Assembly (NCBI GenBank): GCA_934617135.1
Contig: CAKTUC010000028.1
Span: 1 to 16,369 of the forward strand
DNA: 16,369 bases
From: an uncultured Collinsella sp.
Lineage (GTDB): Bacteria > Actinomycetota > Coriobacteriia > Coriobacteriales > Coriobacteriaceae
Reading direction: 5' to 3'
The notes beneath the pieces were generated by a model. It searched no databases. It was not told where the DNA came from and worked only from the letters and a program-made list of their open reading frames with translations. Made by a program: the position numbers and the translations under genes. This document shows positions 1 through 8,000 of this stretch, in pieces (position 1 is the first letter of the stretch; each line of letters starts with the position of its first letter).

Positions 1-123
1 CAGATGGCGCTTTCGATCGCCACGCGCGGCTACGTGCTCGAGACCGGCAAGATCACCATGACCGGCACCGGCCAAGAACTCCTGCATGACGACAACGTGC
101 GCAAAGCCTATCTTGGTGGTTAA
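1..123 (+). CDS. livF: Branched-chain amino acid ABC transporter ATP-binding protein, C-terminal end (partial)
   Basis: Only the last 40 residues are in the window, read in the first frame to the TAA at 121-123. They run from QMALSIATRGYVLETGKI through a glycine-rich turn to the end NVRKAYLGG. The segments 'A-x-R-x-Y-V-L-E-T-G-x-I' and 'V-R-x-A-Y-L-G-G-stop' are the characteristic C-terminus of LivF-type ATPases, which power high-affinity uptake of leucine, isoleucine and valine on the cytoplasmic face of the membrane. The Walker motifs lie upstream of the window. It is probably the last gene of a liv operon, because an intrinsic terminator follows 10 bases later. The family assignment is from recalled family sequence; the exact substrate is inferred. 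Confidence 0.85.
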   Translation, partial: QMALSIATRGYVLETGKITMTGTGQELLHDDNVRKAYLGG

Positions 124-133
124 TCCATGCAAC

Positions 134-171
134 AAAGGGGGCGCTGACTATCCCGGTCAGCGCCCCTTTTT
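134..171 (+). terminator. Intrinsic terminator after livF
   Basis: An 11-bp GC-rich stem (138-148 with 156-166, GGGGCGCTGAC paired with GTCAGCGCCCC) has a 7-base loop. It is extended by A-T pairs and followed by a T run at 167-171. It lies 10 bases after the livF stop. The T run abuts the first base of the palindromic repeat that starts at 171. Confidence 0.9.
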
Positions 172-265
172 AAGTTGCGGTGAAATAGGGACTAAATGAA
201 GGCTCCAGAGGCCAAAACAGTCCCTATTCCACCGCAACTTCATGGGAGCGTGCGACATGCCCGTC
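171..265. repeat. Palindromic dispersed repeat, copy 1
   Basis: The core has 22-base inverted arms at 172-193 and 219-240 around a 25-base spacer. Bases 171-246 match 2133-2208 at 72 of 76 positions in the same orientation, and all four differences fall in the spacer at 194-200. Weaker similarity, with a one-base indel, continues to the GCCCGTC near 265. The single arm mismatch is A opposite C on the plus strand but G·U on a minus-strand transcript, so the RNA hairpin would be better on the minus strand. The spacer holds a smaller inverted segment (GGC...GCC at about 201-213). It may be a REP- or MITE-like element; no transposase is nearby. Confidence 0.85.
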
Positions 266-318
266 CCAAATTAGCAACTCTAAGAACGTCTCCAACGGCT
301 ACTCTTTGCCTCAAAATA

Positions 319-350
319 GGCCCCGTTCTGGAATGTGCCGGAACGGGGCC
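319..350 (-). terminator. Probable terminator of the minus-strand zinc-ribbon gene
   Basis: A perfect 10-bp stem (319-328 GGCCCCGTTC with 341-350 GAACGGGGCC) has a 12-base loop. Read on the minus strand it lies 32 bases past the stop at 382 and is followed by TATTTT, a modest U tract. It would end transcription of the 382-2004 gene before it reaches repeat copy 1 and livF. Confidence 0.7.
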
Positions 351-381
351 TTGGTGGTTGAGGTCTATCGAGTTTTGTTCG

Positions 382-2004
382 TTAGTCTACCTTTTGTCCG
401 CACGTGGGGCAGAACTGGGCTTCGGGCACGAGTGGGGTTCCGCAGTGACGGCAGAAGCGGGCGGGCTCGGCCGGAGCTGCCGGTGCCGTCGGCATCGCAG
501 GTGCTGCGGGTGGAACGGCGTTCTGCTGGGCGCGCTTCTGACGACGGCGCTGCTTGCGCTGGGGCTTGGGTGCTGTGGTTGCCATACCGTCTGCGGCATT
601 CGCACGCTTCTTGCGGATGCAAAGGATAACGATCGCGCCACCGATGATGAGGACGATCGCCACGCCACCGCCAATAACAAACGGCAGGTGAGTCTGGACA
701 AAGTAGAGTACATCTTCGGGCACCGAATGGGGGATGTTCGACTTGTAGATGTTCACGTGAAGTGTTGAAGAATCATCTTCGTCGTAATAATCAGTCCAAA
801 TCTCGCGATCGCCATTCATGAAAGTAGAGCTGCAGCAATGAGAATCAAACTCGCTCTTGGCCCCGGTTTTTGCATCGACTAGGCATGCCGAAGACTTGTC
901 ATCGTCTGAGTACGTCCCAAGCAAGATGCCGCCATCATGCGAGATGCCGCCGAGATATCCATCGCCGAAGGGAAAAGCGATCGAGCTAATTATCTCGTCA
1001 CTATTTAAATCGTAAACGCTAAGATTCGCATCCTCTTCATTGAGATAGTAATAGCCGTCATCCTCATCAAAAAGATCATTCGATCCTTTCTTTGTATAGA
1101 GGGCATAAAACTCCGCTGAAGGGTTTGAATAAAGCCATTCAGGAGCGTGGTCATCATCGTTGAAAACAACGCTCATATTTCCATCGCGGTCCGCTTTTAT
1201 TAATGCGGTGTCGCTCTGAAGATAAATATCGTCCGAGTAAGAGCTGGTGACGATATGGTCGATGTCCGAAGACCTATCATCTTTTTTCACGTTAACCGTT
1301 TTCAATTCCGTTGACCCTGTATCGCAATTGAAAACCCTAAGAGAAACAACGCCTTTCTCAGTATCGTATGGCAAGAAATAGAGACGGCTCATATCGTCTG
1401 AATAGTAGAAATAAGAGTCATCTTTATCAGATTGATATGTTTGAATTAGCTTGTCAGACTTAAGGTCATAGATTTCGATTTTTTTAAGCTCAGATTCATA
1501 GTCATAGTGCTCGACGGCTGCTCTTTTACCGTCATCGGAGACGGCTGCTCTTTTACCGTCATCGGAGACAGTTACTCCGGTGTAGGCATATTTCGCCGAA
1601 TTGATGGGATGGACTGTTTGGGTTTGGTTTTCAGGAGAGAATACGACCACATTGCTTCCGTCAATCCAATAGAGTTGATCGATGCCCGTGCGGTATGCGG
1701 AATCAAGACTTTTATCTGGGATAGCAATGGGGCTTGAACTGCCGTCATTGAAATTGATGAGAGTAATCCTCTTTAAGTTGGAATCATCATCGTAATCGTA
1801 CAGATAGCCGAACATTGAATCGCCGCTCTTACCGATGTGAGAATAGGCGCCACTGGTCTTAAAGCTATATGACTTCTCAAGCTCAGGCGTCGGTACGCTG
1901 CCGCCGGCTAATGCTGCAGGAGGGGCTGCGAGTGGAGACAGGGCTGCGATTAGGCCGATGGCGACTGCTGCGACCCTTCCACTCTTTTGGATGCTCTTAA
2001 ACAT
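382..2004 (-). CDS. Secreted/membrane-anchored protein with cytoplasmic C-terminal zinc ribbon, function unknown
   Basis: 540 residues. The start ATG at 2004 has a good ribosome-binding site (AGAGGAAAGGA, ending about 6 bases upstream). Residues 1-33 look like a signal peptide (KSGR, then an Ala/Leu-rich core, ending PAALA). Residues ~35-440 form an Asp/Ser/Tyr-rich extracytoplasmic region with repeated short strand-like segments (such as DDGKRAAV, YDYES and SDDDK), reminiscent of a beta-propeller or TolB-like repeat protein. Residues 442-463 are one strong transmembrane helix, followed by RKKR and a basic, Ala/Pro-rich linker. The tail holds a treble-clef-like zinc ribbon with C518, C521, C532 and C535. 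Predicted topology is outside propeller, one membrane pass, inside zinc ribbon. The central part is visibly AT-richer than the flanking genes. The gene sits alone between two copies of a palindromic repeat and contains an exact 27-bp tandem duplication (1514-1567). I do not recognise a function; a sensor or adaptor role is speculation. Confidence 0.85.
   Translation of the reverse strand: MFKSIQKSGRVAAVAIGLIAALSPLAAPPAALAGGSVPTPELEKSYSFKTSGAYSHIGKSGDSMFGYLYDYDDDSNLKRITLINFNDGSSSPIAIPDKSLDSAYRTGIDQLYWIDGSNVVVFSPENQTQTVHPINSAKYAYTGVTVSDDGKRAAVSDDGKRAAVEHYDYESELKKIEIYDLKSDKLIQTYQSDKDDSYFYYSDDMSRLYFLPYDTEKGVVSLRVFNCDTGSTELKTVNVKKDDRSSDIDHIVTSSYSDDIYLQSDTALIKADRDGNMSVVFNDDDHAPEWLYSNPSAEFYALYTKKGSNDLFDEDDGYYYLNEEDANLSVYDLNSDEIISSIAFPFGDGYLGGISHDGGILLGTYSDDDKSSACLVDAKTGAKSEFDSHCCSSTFMNGDREIWTDYYDEDDSSTLHVNIYKSNIPHSVPEDVLYFVQTHLPFVIGGGVAIVLIIGGAIVILCIRKKRANAADGMATTAPKPQRKQRRRQKRAQQNAVPPAAPAMPTAPAAPAEPARFCRHCGTPLVPEAQFCPTCGQKVD
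1514..1567. repeat. Exact 27-bp tandem duplication, two units, in frame
   Basis: Bases 1514-1540 and 1541-1567 are identical (unit begins ACGGCTGCTC). The unit is nine codons, so the protein carries SDDGKRAAV twice in a row at about residues 146-164. Perfect identity between units suggests a recent event such as replication slippage. Confidence 0.95.
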
Positions 2005-2067
2005 GGCAATCCTTTCCTCTGAATATGAATGTCGATACTGCCATGGTTAATCGGGATTCGAAAATCT

Positions 2068-2079
2068 TGTTGCGCAACA
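2068..2079. promoter_or_regulatory. Perfect 12-bp palindrome upstream of the zinc-ribbon gene
   Basis: TGTTGCGCAACA is a perfect dyad 64 bases upstream of the minus-strand start at 2004. A partial half-site, ATGTTGC on the minus strand, recurs about 14 bases further upstream near 2090. Position and symmetry fit a regulator-binding site, but no clear -35/-10 pair could be read, so the role is inferred. Confidence 0.3.
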
Positions 2080-2132
2080 TTCATCATCGGCAACATTTTT
2101 CGGCCAGCCGCGCCGTCCCCAGGGAATCATTC

Positions 2133-2228
2133 TAAGTTGCGGTGAAATAGGGACTGAATACGGGCTCCAGAGGCCAAAACAGTCCCTATTCCACCGCAAC
2201 TTCATGGGGATGTGTGACAATGCCCGTC
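2133..2228. repeat. Palindromic dispersed repeat, copy 2
   Basis: Second copy of the element at 171-265, in direct orientation. The 22-base arms are at 2134-2155 and 2181-2202, identical in sequence to copy 1 including the A/C mismatch; the spacer is 2156-2180. It lies in the interval between the minus-strand zinc-ribbon gene and the plus-strand cutC gene, ending about 30-50 bases before the cutC start. The ATG at 2204 is inside the repeat and opens a 19-codon in-frame extension of cutC that is probably not used. Confidence 0.85.
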
Positions 2229-2260
2229 GGAAAACGTCTGTCGCCTTTGGGGGTCTATCT

Positions 2261-2938
2261 ATGCTGTACGAGTTTTGTGCTGAGAACTTTGAGCGGGTGC
2301 CGGCGGCCATCGAGGCTGGTGCGGGGCGCATTGAGCTGTGCGACAACCTCGCCGTCGGTGGTACTACGCCTTCTGCCGGCGTCATCAGCGCTGCGGTCAA
2401 CTATGCTCACGAACATGACGCGCGAGTGATGTGCATGGTTCGCCCGCGTGGTGGCGACTTTCACTACAACCAGGACGAGCTGCGCATGATGGAGATGGAC
2501 CTGGGCCTTGCCGTGAGTGCCGGCGTTGACGGCCTGGTCTTTGGATGCTGCAAGCCCTGTGCCGGCGGCTGGGCGCTCGACGAACTCACGCTCGGCGCCC
2601 TCGTGATGGCTGCGGGTTGCGCGACCGAGGAGTGCAAGCGCGAGTCCCTTGACATCACCTTTCACATGGCATTTGACCAGCTCTCGCCCGAGGCTCAGCT
2701 CGATGCGATTGATACACTTGCCGACTGCGGCGTTACGCGCATTCTGACGCACGGTGGTGCTTCTGGCACGCCGATCGAGGACAACCTGGAGCGCCTGTCA
2801 CGTCTTATCGAGTATGCGGGTGATCGCCTGACCATCCTCCCCGGCGGCGGCATCACCATGGCCAATCGCGATGTGGTCGCGACGGCGCTGGGCGCAACCG
2901 AGCTCCATGGCACCAAGATCGTGCCGCTGGAGGTATAG
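2261..2938 (+). CDS. cutC: Copper homeostasis protein CutC (TIM-barrel family)
   Basis: The 225-residue product begins MLYEFCAENFE and continues with the CutC hallmark segments: AGAGRIELCDNLAVGGTTPS (residues ~19-38), VMCMVRPRGGDFHY, DGLVFGC, DITFHMAFDQ (H135, D138), RILTHGGASGTP (H164) and LTILPGGGIT. The start at 2261 was chosen over an in-frame ATG at 2204. Family members begin at this point, GGGGGT lies 6 bases upstream, and the extra 19 codons fall inside a dispersed repeat. The protein ends at ELHGTKIVPLEV, about 25-30 residues earlier than the E. coli protein as I recall it, so it lacks the usual C-terminal tail. CutC is historically linked to copper tolerance, but its biochemical role is unsettled. 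The next gene starts three bases after the stop. Confidence 0.85.
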   Translation: MLYEFCAENFERVPAAIEAGAGRIELCDNLAVGGTTPSAGVISAAVNYAHEHDARVMCMVRPRGGDFHYNQDELRMMEMDLGLAVSAGVDGLVFGCCKPCAGGWALDELTLGALVMAAGCATEECKRESLDITFHMAFDQLSPEAQLDAIDTLADCGVTRILTHGGASGTPIEDNLERLSRLIEYAGDRLTILPGGGITMANRDVVATALGATELHGTKIVPLEV

Positions 2939-2941
2939 CCT

Positions 2942-3739
2942 GTGGCACTGGTATTTGACGTTCAGCAGGCGAGCGGTAAGCCCGACGACAACCGTCGCCC
3001 CGGTACCGCGTGCCCCTTTTGCGACACGCAAGGACTCGCCAATATCATTCGGCGCGACGGTGACTGCATCTGGCTCGAGAACAAGTTCAAAACCCTGCGT
3101 GCTACCCGTCAGACCGTATTGATTGAGTCGGCCAATCACGACGCCGACCTGGTGGCCTATGAGCCGGATGAGCTGCATCATGTAATGCGGTTTGCCCTGG
3201 GCTGCTGGCAGCAGATGATCGATTCTCAGCAGTACAGCAGCGTGCTCATGTACAAGAACAAGGGCCCGCTTTCGGGCGGCAGCTTGGTGCACCCGCACAT
3301 GCAGATTGTGGGCTTGGAGCAAGAGGACGGCTACGCGGCGCTGACTTCCGCCAACTTCGAAGGCATTGATGTCTGGCAGCGGGGAAGGGTCTCGGTCAAT
3401 ATCTCGACCGAGCCGATCATGGGCTTCTTTGAAGTCAATATCTCGGCCCCACAGGGAATCGCCGCCAGCGACGACGCGCACGATCAAGCCGAGGTCGATC
3501 TATTTGCCGATGCGATTCAGATTGCCCTGCGCTATATCCTGCACGAGCACCACGGCGGTCGCGCGGAGTCGTACAACTTGTTCTTCTACCACATGGGCGG
3601 CCGAACTATCGCCAAGGCGCTTCCGCGTTGGGTGGTATCGCCCTACTTTGTGGGCTATCGTCTGGCCCAGGTCAATGCCGAGACCACGCTCGATATCGAC
3701 GCGGAGCGCCTGCGCACGCATCTGGAAGCGCTCGCGTAG
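2942..3739 (+). CDS. DUF4931 family protein (HIT/GalT-like)
   Basis: The 265-residue product starts at a GTG whose ribosome-binding site (GGAGGT, 2929-2934) lies inside the end of cutC, 7 bases upstream. The two genes are therefore probably translationally coupled. Visible motifs are C24-P-F-C27, a likely metal-binding knuckle; WLENKFKTL; the HIT/galactose-1-phosphate uridylyltransferase-like G-S-L-V-H117-P-H119-M-Q-I; GFFEVN; and ESYNLFFYHMGG near the C-terminus. The layout CxxC, 'ENKF', 'HPHMQIVGL', 'YNLFFYH' matches the DUF4931 family of Firmicutes and Actinobacteria as I remember it. By homology to HIT proteins it may act on a nucleotide or sugar-phosphate, with the HPH motif supplying a nucleophilic histidine. 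The actual substrate is unknown. Confidence 0.8.
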   Translation: MALVFDVQQASGKPDDNRRPGTACPFCDTQGLANIIRRDGDCIWLENKFKTLRATRQTVLIESANHDADLVAYEPDELHHVMRFALGCWQQMIDSQQYSSVLMYKNKGPLSGGSLVHPHMQIVGLEQEDGYAALTSANFEGIDVWQRGRVSVNISTEPIMGFFEVNISAPQGIAASDDAHDQAEVDLFADAIQIALRYILHEHHGGRAESYNLFFYHMGGRTIAKALPRWVVSPYFVGYRLAQVNAETTLDIDAERLRTHLEALA

Positions 3740-3765
3740 CAAAGCGAGCGTCCGCGCGATGCGGA
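3729..3765. terminator. Two adjacent hairpins between convergent genes
   Basis: CGCTCGC (3729-3735) pairs with GCGAGCG (3744-3750), and TCCGC (3751-3755) pairs with GCGGA (3761-3765). They overlap the end of the DUF4931 gene and fill the 30-base gap to the convergent transporter gene. Neither is followed by a T run, so a bidirectional terminator role is only suggested by position. Confidence 0.35.
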
Positions 3766-3769
3766 TGGC

Positions 3770-4768
3770 CTAGCGTGCCATTGCGTCGCGGCCGGCCTCG
3801 ACGCGTTTGCGCTGGGTAGCGCGCTCCTCGCCAGTCAGGCGCTCAAAGAGATGCCCGATAAGCGAGGCCAACACCTGCTGAAATAGCGTGCCGCACATGA
3901 CAGGGAATACCACTTCGCCCGGAAAATACTGTGTGGCGATGACGGCACCCGAAGAGATATTGCGCATACCGCAGGTAAAGCACATGGTGGTCGTCTCGCT
4001 ATACGGCAGGTGCAGCGCGCGGGCGACCAAGATGCCGATGACAAAACCGCTGATGGCAAACACCAGAATAAAGAGGGTGACTTCCAGGCGCTCGGCGTTC
4101 ATATGCAGCACGTACTCGCTCATGGCGGTGGAGTTTGACGCGATGACGCCCATCATCATGAACTTGCAGGCGGGCGAGAGCGCGGGGGAGAGCTTCTCGT
4201 GCCCCCAGCCGCGCGTGAACTCATTGATCACAATGCCGAGCACGGCGGGGATGGCAATCATAAAGGCCATGTTCTGCATCATGCTCGGTACGTCGATCGA
4301 GACGGTGGCGCCCAGCAGGAGCTTAAGCGTGAGCGGAATCGTGACGGGCGAGATGACCGAAGACGTCAGGATAATGGTGAGCGCAAGCGGGCCGTTGCCG
4401 CCGAACATGCTGATCCACATAAAGGCGGTGACGGCCACGGGCACGCTGTATTCGAGCACGATGCCGCAGACAAGGTTGGGGTTGGAACCAAAGAACAGTG
4501 AGCCCATGGCATAGGCCGCGATGGGAATAAGCACCGCCGAGACCAGCAACGCCAAGATCAGGTGCAACGGACGGTGGAACACCTCGGCTACCTGGTGAAA
4601 GGTGTTGCTGAGCGCACCTTGAAACGTCATAAAGGCAAACAGGGTGGGAACGATGGGCTTGAGCACGCCGATCTGCTGGGGAAAGAGCACGCCGAGCGCC
4701 ACGCAAAACGGGACGATGATCTGCATGTGCCCCGCGAGGAATTTTCCCAGTCCAACCCATTGCTTCAT
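3770..4768 (-). CDS. Bile acid:sodium symporter (BASS) family transporter
   Basis: The 332-residue polytopic membrane protein starts MKQWVGLGKFLAGHMQIIVPF. The ATG at 4768 was chosen because AAGGA lies about 6 bases upstream and the upstream extension (to 4987) is not membrane-protein-like. Hydrophobic segments are spread along the whole length, consistent with roughly 8-10 helices. BASS-like features include T-F-Q-G-A-L in the first third, an unwound-looking N-rich turn, and the C-terminal GMRNISSGAVIATQYFPGEV...MCGTLFQQVLASLIG. Length matches the family (about 300-340). Members carry organic acids, pantoate, bile acids or other anions with sodium, and the substrate cannot be told from sequence; presence in a gut-type organism does not prove bile acid transport. 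The gene converges on the cutC unit and diverges from recJ. The short C-terminal tail is charged and cytoplasmic. Confidence 0.8.
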   Translation of the reverse strand: MKQWVGLGKFLAGHMQIIVPFCVALGVLFPQQIGVLKPIVPTLFAFMTFQGALSNTFHQVAEVFHRPLHLILALLVSAVLIPIAAYAMGSLFFGSNPNLVCGIVLEYSVPVAVTAFMWISMFGGNGPLALTIILTSSVISPVTIPLTLKLLLGATVSIDVPSMMQNMAFMIAIPAVLGIVINEFTRGWGHEKLSPALSPACKFMMMGVIASNSTAMSEYVLHMNAERLEVTLFILVFAISGFVIGILVARALHLPYSETTTMCFTCGMRNISSGAVIATQYFPGEVVFPVMCGTLFQQVLASLIGHLFERLTGEERATQRKRVEAGRDAMAR

Positions 4769-4929
4769 ATGTCCTTGTGACTCCCTTTGCTCGCGAATCC
4801 GTTTGAATGGATATGCTAGACGCTCGCATGCGTCCGTGCGGCAGAAACGCCTAATTATTTCGAGGGCATTACCGTTATCGTTTGCCGAAACCGCGGCGCA
4901 CCGCGACGTTTTGCGTCCGCACTGCACGG

Positions 4930-4935
4930 TATAAT
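4930..4935 (+). promoter_or_regulatory. Probable -10 box of the recJ-rel operon
   Basis: A perfect TATAAT lies 114 bases upstream of the recJ start in the otherwise gene-free interval 4769-4991. No good -35 hexamer is seen at 16-18 bases (the region at 4906-4912 reads ACGTTTT); TTGCGT at 4911 is too close. The call rests on the -10 match and position. Confidence 0.45.
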
Positions 4936-4991
4936 AAATGCGTTCAACAGATCTGCCTGCCGAAGCGGGCATACACAGAGGACTCATTGCT

Positions 4992-5057
4992 ATGAACCGT
5001 GAGAGGTATCGCGGCGACCTGCCCCTATCGGGGGTGGGCGCCTATGTCATCGCTTAA
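4992..5057 (+). CDS. Possible 21-residue upstream ORF overlapping the recJ start
   Basis: The ATG at 4992 is preceded by AGAGGA (4977-4982) with 9-base spacing, a better ribosome-binding site than recJ's own. The reading frame encodes MNRERYRGDLPLSGVGAYVIA and ends with TAA at 5055-5057, 14 bases beyond the recJ ATG at 5044 in a different frame. Overlap of this kind is typical of translational coupling or of a regulatory leader peptide. It could be chance, and no homolog is recognised. Confidence 0.35.
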   Translation: MNRERYRGDLPLSGVGAYVIA

Positions 5058-8000
5058 GACGACGCATCGCTGGGCGGTCGCTCAGCAAAATCCCGAGCTC
5101 GAAAAGGAGCTTTCGGCCGGCCTGGGCATACCCGGGCTGGTGGCGCGCATTATGGTTGCGCATGGCATTGGCTCCATCGAGGAGGGCCAGCTGTTTTTGA
5201 CGCCTTCGCTCGATCGCGACTGGGCGGACCCGCTCATTATCCCGGGTATGTCGGTCGTTGCCGACCGCATCGAGCACGCCATTCGCAACCACGAGCGCAT
5301 CGCCGTCTTTGGCGATTTTGACGTTGACGGCATTACGTCGACCTGTCTGTTGACCGAGGCACTGCGTACATTTGGCGCCGATGTCACGCCGTTTATTCCA
5401 CACCGCTTTGACGAGGGCTACGGCCTGTCACGTGCGGCGCTCGACCGCGTGAATGAGCTCGCTCAGCCCAACCTGATCGTGACCGTCGATAACGGTATCG
5501 CTGCCAAGGAAGAGGTCTCCTATCTCGAGAACCTGGGGATCGATCTGGTGGTTACGGACCATCATGAGCCGTCCGACCAGGTGCCGCAGGGCGTTCCCCT
5601 GACCGATCCCAAGCTCGAGGACAAGGGTCCTTCGCGCGAGCTTGCCGGTGCCGGCGTGGCGCTCAAGCTGGTGCAGGTCCTGGGCGAGCGTTTGGGTAAG
5701 CCGTCGTATTGGCGTTCACTGATTGAGGTCGCGGCGCTGGGTACCGTGTCCGACATGATGCCGCTCACGCCCGAGAACCGCGCGCTGGTTGCCGAGGGCA
5801 TCCAGCAGATGCGTGTGACGTCCCGCCCTGGCTATATCGCGCTTGCCGCGCTCGCCAAGGCTGACCTTTCGAGCATTACCGCCGACGGCCTGTCGTTCTC
5901 GCTCATTCCCCGCTTAAACGCTGCCGGCCGCATGGCCGATCCCAAGCTGGCGCTCGACCTGCTGCTTGCTCGCGATCCCATCGAAGCAAGCGCGCTGGCG
6001 GCTGAGCTCGAGGAAATCAACCGCCAGCGCCGCGAGATCGAGGCGGAGCTCACGCGCGATGCCATGGCAAAGGTCGAGGAGACCTATGACGGCGGACGTG
6101 CGATCGTCGTGGGCGGCGAGGGCTGGCACGAGGGTGTCAAGGGTATCGTGGCGAGCCGCCTGACCAACCGTTATCACGTGCCGGCGCTGCTCTTCTCGAT
6201 CGAGGACGGCATTGCCCGCGGCTCGGGCCGCTCGGTGGGCAAGGTCAACCTGTTCGACGCCGTCGAGCGCTGCTCCGATTTGCTGATTCGTCGCGGCGGG
6301 CATGCCGGTGCGGTGGGCGTGACCATCGAGGCATCCAAGCTCGACGAGTTCCGCCGCCGCCTTTCCGCCGTGCTATCGGAGCTTCCTGCCGAGGACTTTG
6401 AGGACACCGACGAGGTCGCCGCCACGGTCGACCTTTCCGAGCTGAATATCGAGACCATCGAGCAGATCTCCCGTCTTGAGCCGTTTGGTCAGGGTAACAA
6501 GGTGCCGCTGCTGGCTGCCGAGGGCGTGACGATGTGCGATCGCGCCGTGGTGGGCAAGACGGGCGAGCACATGCGCTTCGTGGCGACGGATGGCGCCGCG
6601 AGTGTGCCGGCCATTATGTTCCGCGTGCCGCAAATCGATAAGCTCATCAATTGCGATAGCGCCGTCGATTTGGTGTTCGAGGCCGTGGCCGAGCATTGGC
6701 AGGGGCGTGTGAAGCCCAAGCTCATGATTAAGGATGTCCTGGTCCGCGATACCACAGCACCCAACGTTGACGATCCGGCATGCGAACTTCGCCGTGGCGT
6801 GCAGCCTGCAGATTCCGGCCTGCGCTTGGAGTCGCGTAAGCGCGAGACGCTCGCCCAGCTTTCCTATACCGAGCTCACGCGCTCGCTTATCCATAGCTTT
6901 ATCGGCTCGAACCAGCCGCACCGCGCGCAGGCCGAGGCGCTCGAAGCCTTGGCCGATCATCAGAGTGTCTTGGCCGTTATGGGAACGGGCCGTGGCAAGT
7001 CGCTCATCTTCCATGTGCACGCCGCGCGCGAGGCGGTCCTTCGCGGGCGTGCGAGCATCTTTGTCTATCCGCTGCGCGCGCTCGTCGCCGACCAGGCCTA
7101 TCACCTCTCGTCGACGATGGCCGCGCTCGGTATTGGCGTGGGCGTGCTGACCGGCGAGACCGTGGAGGCGGCGCGCGATGACGTGTTCGCCGGCTTGGCT
7201 TCGGGTCGCACCGGCATCGTGCTCACGACGCCCGAATTCCTGTCTATTCACCGCGACCGCTTTGCGCGCTCGGGGCGCATCGGCTTTGTCGTTATCGATG
7301 AGGCGCACCACGCCGGCCTTGCCAAGGGCGGCGACCGCAGCGCGTACCTCGATATGCCCGATATTCTCAAGGCCCTGGGCGATCCGGTCGTTATGGCGGC
7401 GACGGCAACCGCGACAGCTCCGGTCGTGGCCGAGCTCGCACGCGTGCTGCCGATTACCCGCACGGTGGTCGACGAGACGGTGCGTGAGAATTTGCAGCTC
7501 GAGGACGATCGCGATCTTGCGAGTCGCGAGAACCGCTTGGTGTCGATCGTGGCGACGGGGGAGAAGACCGTCATCTACGTCAACTCGCGCGACCAGTCCG
7601 TGGCGCTTGCCAAGACGCTGCGCAAGCGCGTGCCCGATTGCGCGACCCGCATCGCGTTCTATAACGCCGGGCTTGCGCGCTCCGATCGTCGCCGCGTGGA
7701 GGAAGCATTCCGAGACGGAAGCCTTAGCTGTATCGTTTCGACCTCTGCCTTTGGCGAGGGCGTCAACCTGCCCGATATCCGCCATGTCGTGCTGTACCAC
7801 ATGCCGTTTGGCGCTATTGAGTTCAACCAGATGAGCGGCCGCGCCGGTCGCGACGGGCAGCCCGCCGTGATTCACCTGCTCTATTCGTCGCGCGATGCCC
7901 GTATCAATGAGCGCCTGCTCGACTGCTATGCGCCCGAGCGCGACGAGCTTGTCACGCTCTACCGCGCGCTGCAGACTATGTGGCGCTCCAACCGCGGCAA

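Noticed and set aside
196..768. Open frame of 190 codons on the plus strand overlapping repeat copy 1
   Set aside because: It begins inside the palindromic repeat, runs antisense through the end of the zinc-ribbon gene, has no ribosome-binding site and gives a Cys/Arg-rich, non-protein-like sequence.
2204..2260. Longer start for CutC at 2204
   Set aside because: The ATG belongs to the dispersed repeat, the extra residues are not family-like, and the ATG at 2261 has a better ribosome-binding site and matches the family N-terminus.
4769..4987. 73-residue N-terminal extension of the BASS transporter
   Set aside because: The extension is Cys/Arg-rich, unlike a membrane protein, covers the likely recJ promoter, and the ATG at 4768 has its own AAGGA.
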